Assembly: GCA_009809945.1 (NCBI GenBank)
Contig: WTPW01000190.1
Coordinates: 111,378 to 175,377, forward strand
From: Gigaspora margarita
Lineage: Eukaryota > Glomeromycota > Glomeromycetes > Diversisporales > Gigasporaceae
Reading direction: 5' to 3'
DNA length: 64,000 nt
Shown: in pieces, positions 47,041 to 57,842 of the stretch
How positions within the stretch are numbered: the stretch's first letter is position 1
How the letters are laid out: each line of letters starts with the position of its first letter
Notes under the pieces: model-generated
Told to the model about the DNA's origin: nothing
The model's database searches: none
Seen by the model: the letters and a program-made list of their open reading frames with translations, nothing else
Program-made: the position numbers and the translations under genes

Positions 47041-50000
47041 ATGATTAATGTGAGTTCCTTAAATTTTAATCGTGGATTAATTATCAACGCACAGGGAATA
47101 CAACTTTCGGATTTCTTATCTTATGACTTTAAACCACAACATAAAAATGATTTCATAAAAAATACATCATTTGATGCAAAATTGGTGAATTCTATAACAA
47201 AAAAAGAATCTTTTTTGTTGAAAAATCACATTGAGCTTTCTGCTGATGAATTAGAGTATGTTAGCCAGATATTTGATACCGATGCAGCCATAAATTCTGT
47301 AATGACTCTTCTGGCTGATGAATCCTCTACAAATGATATATTCCTAATGATACAATGTTCAAAAGTCGAATTAATTATTAAAAAAGAAACAATAAAACCG
47401 TCTGCTGAATTAATTAATAAAGTAAAAGAAGCTCTAAAACACTATGATCCTTACCATAAATTAATGGACGTATTTAATAGTTATGGCTATTTTTTGCCAA
47501 AAAAGATGATTCTTGGTCATAAAATATATAGGGTTACTTGTTTGAACGTAGATCAATATTTAACAGAACCTAATAATAAAGATAATGAAATAAAATGGAC
47601 AATTTTTGATGATTTTTCAGAGAATAAACTCGAAGTGATCTTGAGTCAATGGGAAAAATATATGAGCTCTTATAATTTTGATTTATCTTACCTTGTATCA
47701 ATTGATGGCGAATTGATCATGAAAAATAAAATCAAAGAATGGATTAAATTTTGTTTAGAGAGTGATCTTGATTCATTGCAAGTTATTGGCTGCAAAGAAT
47801 TATATCCATTGTATGAAATTTTTGACTTAACTCTTCGCCAAGAAATTGAATCTGTTCTTGGGATTAATATTCAAATAGATTCTACCTTTGAAATTGATAA
47901 CCAAGCCAAATTTATTAATAGAAATAACATAAAGGAGAGGGTTCTTATGGCCGGAATAGTACCAATTAAAGGTCCTCCCTTTTCATATAGTGTAAAATTT
48001 CCTATTTGTTTTAAATCTAATAATTACCAGGTTTTTGGTAAATTCATTACGCGAGATGATGAACCAATTGATGAGGTGATAATCAAATTCGAATTTATGG
48101 ACACATATGGGTTCTTAATTTTCATGGAAGATTAGTAAGTTTTTATTATATGAGCCATTAATTAATTTCAATTAAAACAATGCACTAATATTTATTACTT
48201 TTAGCAATTTCACATACAAGAATCCAAAAATAGCTTGGATATTAATTGGAATACCTGCCGAAGTTGGATATTTTAGTACAAATACACGAAAAATAAACGT
48301 ATTAGGTTCGGGTAATGAACCATTTGCATTAAAGTCTAATAATAATAATATCTTATTGAATGTTCCAGAATATTTGCCACAAGATTCAGTTATTGTTGTT
48401 TCATTTAAACATCCACCTTCAAACGATGAACCGAAATTCATAGCTAAAATACTAAACTATCAAGATAATAAAATTTTATTTAATGTATACTGTCATGATT
48501 ATGAATCTTCTGATAGTGAAGAAAGTAATGAAGATTCGAAAACTTTAGACCGTGAAAACGATAATGAAGATTCGAAATTTTTTGACAATGAAGATATAAA
48601 TGAAGATTCGAAAGGAAACTTTTTTTTTGGTGAATATGATGAAGACTCTGATAGTAACGATACAAGAATAGATGATTTTGAACATGATAAATCTAATTAT
48701 GTCAAAAAGAGCCTCATTAAGGCTTCAAAATGCTCAATCCAATGGTTTATCCTCAGAAATTCTGATATAGCTGACTTGATTTATCTGAACAAAATAGGTC
48801 AAGGATTTTACTTAATTAAGTCAAGTAAGTGTATACATAAAAATAATTATTTTATAAAAATTGATAAATTAAACTCATTTACTATTTGTAATAAAACGTT
48901 ATTTATAAAAGAAAAGCCTTCTTATCCAATCAGTCCAACTTCGATTAGTAATTGGGTCAATAAAGAAGAATCAAAACCTTCACTTAACAAAAAGCAATAT
49001 TTAAGTTTTTATAGACGGCCCACATCAAGTATAAAACATGCTATTAGTTCGGTAAGTTTTTCATTAAGTAAGATGAACTATTTGGTAAATAAAATAAATA
49101 TTAAGTATAACTATTTTAAATAAAAAATAGTTAGCTTTTGCTTCAGGAGCAGTTGCAGCTGCAACCGCTTTTGGATTTGTTTTTAGTCTTCCGACAAAGC
49201 CAAAACATTCTTTACAATTATCAGAAAGAAGTCCATCTAAACAATTTAAATTATTTCTCTCAAAAAATAAAAATCCTTCTCCTACAAAAAATGTTTTACA
49301 CCAATCTACAATACATCCTTTAATGGTGCATCTTGATAATATAGATGATGATATATCATCAACTTATTCGGATGTTTCAAGTGTATATACTGTGGATCGT
49401 AAAATAAGTTCTATTCCAGATATACCTGGTATTTTAGCTCAAGCTTTTGATAGTTCTTCAGCTGTTTGTTCTTTTAATTCAAGAAGTATTGAAACTTTAC
49501 AAGAAGAAGAAGAGGAAGATTGGGATACTAATACCGATAATTTTATCAATCCTCCAAAAGCACGTTCTTCTTTACCACCATCTATGCCTGTATCTCCGAA
49601 ATATTTAACCCCTCCAAAGTTGTATAATCGTTCGAATTCTTTACCTCCATCCGTTATTCCAAAAAGTTTTTATCAACAACGTAAGTATATACTATATTTA
49701 TATTACACACATATAATACATATATATATTACATAAATATATTATATTAATTAAATTTTTTTTGTTTCACTGACCATGTGCTTTACTCACGTGATTTTTA
49801 TAATAGCCACTCCAAGTGAAAGTTGGGATGATGACTTTGATTTGGATAATGATGAAATAAATGTCCCTAATTCTGTTGAACAGGCTCAATTCTCACTGAG
49901 AATGGAAATAACAACTATTCGTGATTTCGATTCTCAGATTAAAGGTATTAATTGAAAACTTGTTTCCAAATTTTACATATATGCATTCATTCATATATAT

Positions 50001-50563
50001 ATATTTATATCATATATATTATATATTCATATCTTTTTTTTTTTATAATAGAATTGAAAAAATTACGTAACAAAAAACAATTACTTGCAACAACAGTTCA
50101 ATCAAAGATTACAAGGAAATTGCCAAACGGCTTCGCTAAATTTAAAAAAAAGAGTAAACTATATAAAGATTTAGAAACTCTATTTAACCAAGATTGGGAA
50201 GAAGCTGCTATTATAATTGACCTTTTTGATAAATCAGAAGATAAGCAACAAACATTTGGTGGAGGAAAAATGGTTATTATTGGTATTAAAGAAATACCTT
50301 CAGAACGACATATACAAGCATTAAAAAAGATTATAGTAGAAGAATTAGGCGAAAATGCTCAAGATGTGATATTTATGGATGACAATGACAAAAAAAAAGA
50401 CAAGCGTAGTATTAATAACGATGATTCAAGACAAAAAGAATACTTTAGAATTAGTGTTGAAGTATTGCCAAGTTTGATCGATCATTTAAAAAAATTACAG
50501 GACCGATTATCTGAACATATAGATAAATTAGATGTTTTGGCATCTAATGAAAGAGGGTCTTAG
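47041..50563 (+). CDS. MACPF-like chimeric protein, five exons (gene B)
   Basis: Exons 47041-48134, 48205-49051, 49131-49680, 49807-49944 and 50052-50563 all have GT-AG introns (four with GTAAGT donors) and sum to 3141 nt: 1046 residues and a TAG stop. Residues 148-162, YGYFLPKKMILGHKI, match the MACPF-like motif of gene A. Residues about 222-280 (IDGELI, then WIKFCLESDLDSLQVIG, then YEIFDLTLRQEI) match its second block, so the two are paralogs. About residues 473-500 hold three NEDSK repeats, 12 residues apart, in an acidic region. Residues 648-667 form a small hydrophobic segment (LAFASGAVAAATAFGFVF), possibly membrane-spanning. Then come a Ser/Pro-rich linker with PPSMPVSP, a short coiled-coil-like stretch and a C-terminal domain with GGGKMVIIGIKEIP that I cannot name. 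Function unknown; a membrane role is possible. Confidence 0.75.
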
Positions 50564-51213
50564 TGATCAAAAACCTTTTTTATTATACAATAACTTTTAG
50601 ATATCTATAAGATTGAACATTTTAAAAAATATGAGTAAGTATATGTAAATTGAGTCTAAAAAAAAACAGATATTTTTTATTATATTATAATTGTAGATAT
50701 TAATTTATAGTGCTATAGCATTATAGTACTTTAAAAAAATTAATTTTTATTTTAATAAAAATTGGTTTAATTTGTATTTATATATGAATAAACTAAAGCG
50801 TATCAAACGGAATTCAACAAATATAATTGTATTAGTTAAAATTTAGGGTCAGTGTGTTGTTATAAGTTAAGGTAAGGATTAGTATTAGAGGTCAAATTTT
50901 TTAGTTAGTATAAGGTTTTTGGGTTTCTGAACATTTTTACTTAGAATACTAAGCATTAATTTTGAGATACTGCAGCTGCGGAGGTGAACACCACTGGTAC
51001 AGCTTGTTTATTAAATGTCGCAGATCATAACGAAATTAGATCATTGTTAAATCCAGATACCCTACCTATAGTCTTCCTAATAATTCTAACCCTAAAACTA
51101 ACTTAACTATAGAAAAAAACCTAACAAAATAGGCCCCAAAAAAATTTTACAAATCGGAAATAAAATAAGTTCAAATTTCATTATGATCTGATTTATTATG
51201 ATCCGTCACATTA
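50564..51213. other. 3' flank, no gene seen
   Basis: A+T-rich, with ATTATACAATAA just after the stop as a possible polyadenylation region. A slightly G+C-richer patch at 50970-51070 has only short frames. Confidence 0.5.
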
Positions 51214-51602
51214 GGCCACGCAAAGTTGATTTTTCGTTTTGCATTACCCGCCGTCCCATTTTTTCAATTTTTTCAAATTTTTTTTTTTTTTTAGATTCCA
51301 ATTGTGCCAATTCGATTTTTGACATCTATTTTTTCACGCTATTTTCATCTGGTGTCACCCGATGGAGACCTTAATTTCCCGTACTTGTCCGATAGGACTG
51401 ACAGGAAAAATATGACTGCCGGCACAATTTTTTGGTTCCTTGTTGTGCAAAATGAAAAATTAACCTTGTATAACCTTAAATGATTATTATTTTATTTGCA
51501 GTAAATAAATTAAAAAAAACAATTACAAAAAAAAAGTCCGTCCGTCCGTCCCGAATTTTTAAATCCATGTTATGCAAAACGAAAAAATCAACTTTACGTG
51601 GC
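51214..51602. mobile_element. MITE family 2, copy at 51 kb
   Basis: GGCCACGCAAAGTTGATTTT starts after TTA, and the inverse CAACTTTACGTGGC ends at 51602. The interior matches the cluster at 10.2-12.5 kb: GTGTCACCCGATGGAGACC and GTCCGTCCGTCCGTCC. The least-diverged member in the window. Confidence 0.7.
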
Positions 51603-52039
51603 TTTAAATATTATTTGTTTATTTTTATAACGTAATATATAGTTCTCAAAGCTATAGCTTATATATATTGTGCCACTGTTAATGAAATGACCAATAATAG
51701 ATAGATACATTCATTGTAATATAGCAATAGTGATCTTAAGTCCAGTTATACTGTATTACAATTATACACATAGAAAATTAGTTAATTGTTCTCTCATGAC
51801 ACAACGGAACAAGCTTCAATTATCGCATTTCGTACTGCTATAAAAATATATGTACATGTATGTGGGAGTGCGTCAGTAGAAATGCACTCAACCAAAACTT
51901 TGATCAAATTTAATAAAAATTTTTTAAATCAATTCTAAAAACATTATAATAAAATTAGGGAATTGCTATTTCCACTCCCAAATTTGCTAATGCCACCCCC
52001 TTCGGATTTTCCCAGGATCACCGACTATCACGTGACTAT

Positions 52040-52690
52040 GCCCAAAAAATTCAAGTTCGTTTTAAGTTAGGGTTAGGGTTCCTATAGGGCCTGATGTTAG
52101 CAAGACATAAAGCAAAATTGCTCAAGGAATTTTTTTTTGTTAGGCCGCGAAAGGTGATTTCTTATCAACTTTTACGATTTTTGAAAAAGCGAGCGTTTTG
52201 TTTTGTTCTTCCTGCTCGTGTAACTTTACATCAAAACGAGTTTGCTATTGGGTTGCGCCACAAAAAAATCACGTGATAGTGAAAATATGACGGCGATACT
52301 GGGGTGCGGTAGTAGCTCACCCACAAATAATTTTCCGGTCATGTGTTTTTTGTGGCACAAACCAATCATATTTTGAGATCAGGTGTAAGTGAAAATCAAA
52401 ACAATCAAAACAAAACGAATAAGCGAAAGAATTAAAGTAATAAATCGAGTAGTTAGGGTTTGGGTTAGTCGCTTGGTTAGAGTGTTGCTTATACCAAAAT
52501 TTTGCAAGGAATTTTTTTTGTTAATGCGCAGAAGAAGACGATTTCATAGACAAACTTTAGAGTTATTAGTGTTTTTTGATGAAAAATTATAGAAAGCGCG
52601 ATTTTTACGTTACACCTGATCCAGAAATTCAATTGGTTTGCGCCACGATAAATCACGTGATCGGAAAATTTTGTGGGTGGCTATGTAAGT
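52040..52690. repeat. Two diverged units with inverted-repeat elements
   Basis: Units at about 52060-52310 and 52440-52690 share AGTTAGGGTTTGGGTT, TTGCAAGGAATTTTTTTT and GGTTGCGCCACAAAAAAATC with ACGTGAT. Inverted pairs are present: CTCACCCACAAATAATTTTCC at 52318 with its inverse near 52660, and GATCAGGTGTAA at 52377 with its inverse ending 52621. These suggest nested short TIR elements. ORFs over this region (52094, 52389) follow the repeat and I do not call them genes. Confidence 0.5.
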
Positions 52691-52717
52691 TATACACTGG
52701 TTATACTGGAGTAGTTC

Positions 52718-52900
52718 AGGACCCCGAAATATACATAGATAGGTCAGGTTAATTATAGGGTTACTAAAAAAGGAGAGATCTGCAGAAAAAACTTCAAAAA
52801 TAAGCAAAAAAATTACTATAAATGGAAAAGATCTGCATAAAAAACCTCAAAAAAATAAGCAAACTCATACCTGACCTATTTATGTATATTTCGGGGTCCT
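52718..52900. mobile_element. 183-bp MITE with 32-bp ends and 8-bp duplication
   Basis: AGGACCCCGAAATATACATA, then GATAGGTCAGGT, is repeated inverted at the right with two differences. An exact AGTAGTTC lies at 52710-52717 and 52901-52908. An 8-bp target duplication suggests hAT, though the ends are not CAGTG. The interior has a direct repeat AGATCTGCAGAAAAAACTTC / AGATCTGCATAAAAAACCTC. Confidence 0.8.
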
Positions 52901-52957
52901 AGTAGTTCCCTATGGTCGGGGCTAGCGTCTAAAGTATACCACATGACTGTCAACATA

Positions 52958-53535
52958 CCATATTTATCTGCCATGTATACCCGGGTATTTCCCTAGCCCA
53001 TTTTAGTACCCGAGGTATACGTATAGGGGGATATATTGTACGAATACTTCTATGCTTTTAATCTATTTTACTATTATATGCCCGGGTATATAAGTGGGAT
53101 GCCCTCATATTTATATACCCAGGTATAAATCAAAATATGGCATCCTAAATTGAGCAGGGTATGGGACACTTAAAGAAGAGTGAACCCAGTGATGATCATG
53201 AATTGTGTCACACTCGATATAATCACCTTAGAATTTTGATGTTTATAAAAGACCTTCTAACTATATAAAAAAGCTGGTCCTAACCTAACCCTAACCACGA
53301 GGTAAAAAAATTTTTGTTGGTGGTTTTATAGATGCTTTTTGCCTCAGCATCATCCCTGATTAATTAAGATCATCGATCTAAATGTTACCTGATATTTGTT
53401 TACTTTTTTGGCCAATCAAAATCATATGTGATTATATAGAGGGTGATACAATTCAAGATCATCACTGGGTTCACTCTTCTTGAAACTACCCCAGGGTATA
53501 GCCCACGGGAGGGTATACATGTCAGGTAAATATGG
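52958..53535. mobile_element. TA-flanked TIR element with CCATATTTATCTG ends
   Basis: TA at 52956-52957 and 53536-53537. Ends CCATATTTATCTGCCATGTA and, inverted, CCATATTTACCTGACATGTA, followed by TACCCKSS strings. Internal ATACCCGGGTAT-type palindromes. It carries a second element inside. Confidence 0.7.
53173..53481. mobile_element. Nested MITE with AAGAAGAGTGAACCCAG ends
   Basis: AAGAAGAGTGAACCCAGTGA, then TGATC, is repeated inverted at the right end (GATCATCACTGGGTTCACTC). The target duplication is unclear. The middle has CCTAACCTAACCCTAACC, a telomere-like string. Confidence 0.65.
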
Positions 53536-53697
53536 TATTATTAAATTTTGTGAATATCTATTATTGTGTCCTGTTGTATAACTACGTAGATATATAGTTG
53601 CTGGTAGAATTACTGAATTATAGCATTATGGCATTTTACCACATAATAGAATTAGTTACAGCATAGTATCTAATTGATATAAATTCTTTGTGCTGTA

Positions 53698-53869
53698 AGG
53701 GGCATGCTATTTATTACGTAATTTTTACCATGGATACATGGTCAGAGGTGGTTATTACGTCTATATATGATCATAAGCAATTTTAAATAGATAAAGTGAT
53801 CACACCATACATGGATAAGAGTGGCTACTAAGTAAAAAATATTATGTAATAAATGGCACACCTCTAATG
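53698..53869. mobile_element. Short TIR element, ATTTATTAC ends
   Basis: GGGGCATGCTATTTATTACG on the left and, inverted, AGGTGTGCCATTTATTACAT on the right; arms extend with TTTTTAC and CCATG strings. It abuts the minisatellite that follows. Confidence 0.5.
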
Positions 53870-53958
53870 CTGCAATGCTATTATGCCGCAATGCCGTAAT
53901 GCTACAATGCTGTAATGCCATAATGCTGTAATGTCACAATGCAGTAATGCCATACATC
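53870..53958. repeat. Short tandem repeat, TAATGCYGTAATGCY
   Basis: About ten 10-bp units of the form AATGCYRTAATGC in 90 bp. Isolated similar units occur at 53615-53640 and 59745-59780. From 53959 to 54164 I see no gene. Confidence 0.7.
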
Positions 53959-54164
53959 GATATTACATAGCTGATCCTTCACCTGGTGTGCAACATATAA
54001 AAAAAATATTTTACAATATCAGATCATTCCGCTAGTACATGTTATAATTATAATCCAACACCATTTTATTATCAGTTGATCAAGATGTTACACAAATCAG
54101 GTAAATAAATTTTTTACTATAAAATTTGAGTGATTGACACTCATATGAAATTATCAATTTTCAT

Positions 54165-54404
54165 AGTAAATTGCAACAGTAGGCCATTTTTAATTGTCAC
54201 TTTCAGGGTTTCATAAAATGAAACTGCATTCTGAACACAAACCAATTTTAGCAATACAAAATACTTTATTATCTCTATGTTTAAAGTAAATTGCAACAGT
54301 AGGTCATTTTTAATTGTCACTTTCAGGGTTTCATAAAAAAGAAACTGCATTCTGGACACAAAACAATTTTAGCAATACAAAATACTTTATTATCCCTATG
54401 TTTA
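54165..54404. repeat. Tandem duplication of a 120-bp unit
   Basis: Two copies exactly 120 bp apart, AGTAAATTGCAACAGTAGGC through TTTATTATCTCTATGTTTAA, differing at about seven positions. 120 bp is 40 codons, so the 72-codon minus frame stays open through both. I see no other sign that it is a gene. Confidence 0.75.
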
Positions 54405-54504
54405 AAGTAAGTAAAAATGATAAACTTGAAAAAATCATGTCTTCAAAGATGCCCTTTTATTTTATAACCTATTTTATAGTTGGGAAGGAGAAAAAGTAGT
54501 TACT

Positions 54505-54740
54505 TTACTAAATCTTAGCTAGAATAATAACCTTGGATCAGAAAAAATACTTCACGTTGATTTTTCTAGATCTTAGTGAAATAATAGACTTGGAACAAAA
54601 GGAAGAAAGAATACCATGTCAACTTTTTTGGCTCATAAAATAATAAACTTGGATCTGAAAGAAGAACAATACCACATTGACTTTGTGTGATCTTGGAATA
54701 ATAAACTTGGATCAGAAAGAAGGAAAGCAATAGTTAGTTG
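54505..54740. repeat. Tandem repeat, about 65-bp unit, four copies
   Basis: Variants of ATAATAAACTTGGATCAGAA, AGAAG, ACCACATTGACTTT and GTGATCTTGG recur at about 54520, 54580, 54645 and 54695. Confidence 0.65.
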
Positions 54741-54844
54741 GTGCATTTTAAGAACTTCACTGATTCAGTAAGATTTTTAGCATACTTCTAGCATTTAAAT
54801 TTAAATAGAGTTAACTATAACAATTTATTTATAAATTTTAGGAC

Positions 54845-55080
54845 AGTTCGAAGTTTGTTTTTTTATTATTCTTATATTGGGATAGACTATTTGAAGTTTT
54901 TTTTTATTCTTGTATCGGAATGGATAATTCAAAGTTTTTTTTATTATCTTGTATTAGAATAGAGGATTTGAAATTTTTTTTATTATTCTTGTATTGGAAT
55001 AAATAATTTAAATTTTCTTTTATTATTTTTGTATTGGCAAAGTTTTTTTTATTATTCTAGTATCAGGATTGTAGTGTCAG
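54845..55080. repeat. Tandem repeat, about 55-bp unit, five copies
   Basis: Variants of TTATTCTTGTATTGGAATAG, ATAATTTGAAGTTTTTTTT recur five times. From 55081 to 55320 I see A+T-rich DNA only. Confidence 0.65.
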
Positions 55081-55320
55081 GTTAAATTACAATTCGATAG
55101 TCTTTTTTTTAAAAAAATTGTAATTGAACATAATTATTTAAACAAAATTGTAACATTTTAATTTTTAATTTATTAAAATTCATAAATCTTATAAATTTAA
55201 TTTATTAGTTCAGATCTAATTAAAATAAATAATTTTTTATTAAAAGTTTAATTTATTAATTACATTATTATTATTATTATTTTATGCCTAGTGCCAATTT
55301 CGCAGTTAACAAAAAAATTT

Positions 55321-55740
55321 TTACACTCTTAAACACAAAAAATATTTCATAAAAAAAAGAATTTTATACAAAAAAAAAAATTTTATACAAAAAAAAAATT
55401 TCATACAAAAAAAAAAGTTTTAGAATGCAGTACACCTGCACTACATTGCACTCTTTAATGTTTCTCAAAATTTTACTAGGGTAACCCTGTTATATTTTTA
55501 ACAAAAAATGCTCCTCTTGTGATTTTACTATAATTCTATAACATTGATGCTAATCTAACCCTAACTCTAACTCTAACCCTAATTATCAGTTATATTTGTT
55601 ACTATAGAGTGCACTACAGTGCAGGGTGCACTGTTTACTAATTTTCAAAAAAAAATTTTATACAAAAAAAAAATTTCATACAAAAAAAAAAATTTTATAC
55701 AAAAAAAAAATTTTATAATCTAGTAAAATTTTGCGTTATA
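55321..55740. repeat. ATTTTATACAAAAAAAAA clusters around an inverted pair
   Basis: A-tract units (TTTTATACAAAAAAAAAA, TTTCATACAAAAAAAAA) occur at 55340-55425 and 55650-55720. Between them, CAGTACACCTGCACTACATT, GCACTC (55426) and its inverse (GAGTGCACTACAGTGCAGGG to about 55631) form a short TIR element, with CTAACCCTAACTCTAACTC inside. Confidence 0.55.
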
Positions 55741-56059
55741 ACAAAAAAAAATTGAGAGAATTTCACACCAAAACATGAATACTGCAAAGTATTTCATAGT
55801 ACTAATTCAATATTGTGAGCCAGTGCCATTCTTGGTGTCAATTCAATGAATTCAAGTAAAACTTATATAAGAAAAAAATCTTAATCAAGACTAAAGTGCA
55901 CCTAGAAACTCCACAAATAATGGCACTGAAATGATAAAAGAAATAGTGAAAAGTTAAATTACTAATGACACCAAATAACAAAAGCTGGCATCTCTACAAA
56001 TGAAAAAAGTATTAATTCAAAAAAGAAAATCAAAAAAAGCAAACTGAAAAAACAACGTA

Positions 56060-56312
56060 TGGGACCCACACAGCAAAACGGTGCATTGGGCCAACCAATA
56101 ATATTTTGAGATTTTATAATAATAATCTGTTTATATATTATATCTTTCTAAAAATGGTATTAATTTGTAAAATATATTAATAATATGTGTGTAAATTTAG
56201 AATTTGGTTTATTATTATTATTATTAAAATTAATTACATGATGATTTGCAATTGTGATTTTCTCAAAATTACATGATTGTCCCAATGCACTGTTTTGCTG
56301 TGCGGGGTTCTG
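56060..56312. mobile_element. 253-bp TA-flanked MITE
   Basis: Ends TGGGACCCACACAGCAAAAC and, inverted, CAGAACCCCGCACAGCAAAAC, both followed by GGTGCATTGGG or a close variant. TA flanks at 56058-56059 and 56313-56314. The 99-codon minus ORF that starts at 56459 overlaps it and is not a gene. From 55741 to 56059 I see no gene. Confidence 0.65.
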
Positions 56313-56435
56313 TATTTTAAATCTAATTCTAAATCTCTGCCCTGAAACAAAAAAGAAATACAAAACAAAATCTAGATAAAAAAAATCTAAATTCGTGCCT
56401 GTCTTGCTATTGACATTTACTAAAAAAAAAGAATA

Positions 56436-56472
56436 AGTAGCTGCGCAATGCAGTTGCATGAAACCAGAAACA
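56436..56472 (+). repeat. Dispersed repeat end, GTAGCTGCGC family
   Basis: GTAGCTGCGCAATGCAGTTG followed by CATGAAACCAGAAACAGG. Fourth copy. From 56473 to 57190 I see no gene. Confidence 0.5.
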
Positions 56473-57192
56473 GGAAATTAGTACATTATGATGTAGATAT
56501 TATATATCTAATTTCTGAATTACCTTGCTGATTACCAAATTACTTCTACTTCTTGTAGAGAAGAAGGTATAGTTTCTAAATTTTTATACCAAAACCTCTG
56601 CAAATACACATTCGATCTCGTGATTACTGTGACTACTTTAATATGACTTAGTATAACGAGACAATCTACAAAAATCAGCTAGTTACAATAAAAGTTCGCT
56701 ATGTGTGTTAATATTGTTTTGAGATAACGATAATAATTTGATACTGAATTTAGCTCCAATAGTGAACCCGGGTTCTACAAATGTCATTCGTTATAGGTGT
56801 AATCAAGTGATATGAGGTCACGAATCACGTGGAGCTATTATGCGATCAAGTTAAGAGGCAGTTTACAAAAAATGCAGGGAGGGCGTTAATAAGGTAATAA
56901 TTTTAAGGGTATGTAATGCACGAACAATAATAATATATTTAAGGGGGCAAAGACAATGATGTTACCTGATATCCACAAAAAAATAATGAATTTAGTATCT
57001 ATGCAACAATCGTTAATGCCAAAATGATTACATAAATCTGTACAATTTTATATAGTTAGCAAACAATATAAACAATAAGCGCAGTATTAATAGTAAAAGC
57101 GTTATAATAATAAGCTCATATTAATACAATTACAAATTAGGTAACAAAATTAAAAATCGGTGCTTATATAAAATAAAAAATCTTAACTCATA

Positions 57193-57427
57193 CAAGGGTC
57201 CACAAAATTCTGGATCAGGATTCGTCGAAGTGCAACGGAATCATGGTCGGCTTGATCAGAATTGATCAATTTTGCACTAAATTATAAAAAATTTTACTAA
57301 TAAATCATATCCATTCATTAAGTAAAAAATGCCCAACTGATAATTTTGCAATAGAACCTGCTAACAATTGTGCTAAATGCCAATCTAGATCCGTTGCATC
57401 CGATCTGGAAATTTGGAGATAGCCCTG
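57193..57427. mobile_element. TA-flanked MITE family 1, copy D (235 bp)
   Basis: TA at 57191-57192 and 57428-57429. Ends CAAGGGTCCACAAAATTCTGG and, inverted, CAGGGCTATCTCCAAATTTCC. Same orientation as copy A. Confidence 0.75.
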
Positions 57428-57842
57428 TAAAAATTGAAAATCTTAAGTGACTCAATACATAAATCAACAGAATCCTAAGTAAAACAAAAAAAACAAACTA
57501 TAATATTAATATATAAGTACAATAAGTCAAGAAGGCATGATGATAAATAGCCAAATCAATGTGCAATAAAGAAAATCAGTATTGTGAATACATATGGTAA
57601 TATTATAGAATTATTTAAATAATGATCCCACTGTAATTCAAAAGCATGAACGCATACAAAATTACAAGAAATGATCAAATTAGATGCCCAGAATTGCTAA
57701 CTCCACTTAACTTGCCTATAAACTATACTCAACGTACTTCATAGTTCGTTCTAGTATTATCACCCAACCTAACACTAACCCTAACGCAGCTGAATTATTT
57801 ATCAGATATCAATAGTTTCACTGATCCTGAAACTATCCAAAC

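Noticed and set aside
52094-52592. Plus ORFs with Arg/Leu-rich composition
   Set aside because: Both come from the same duplicated repeat unit, which explains their similarity; no protein signature.
56160-56459. 99-codon minus ORF
   Set aside because: Covers the inverted end of the MITE at 56060-56312 and the GTAGCTGCGC repeat end.
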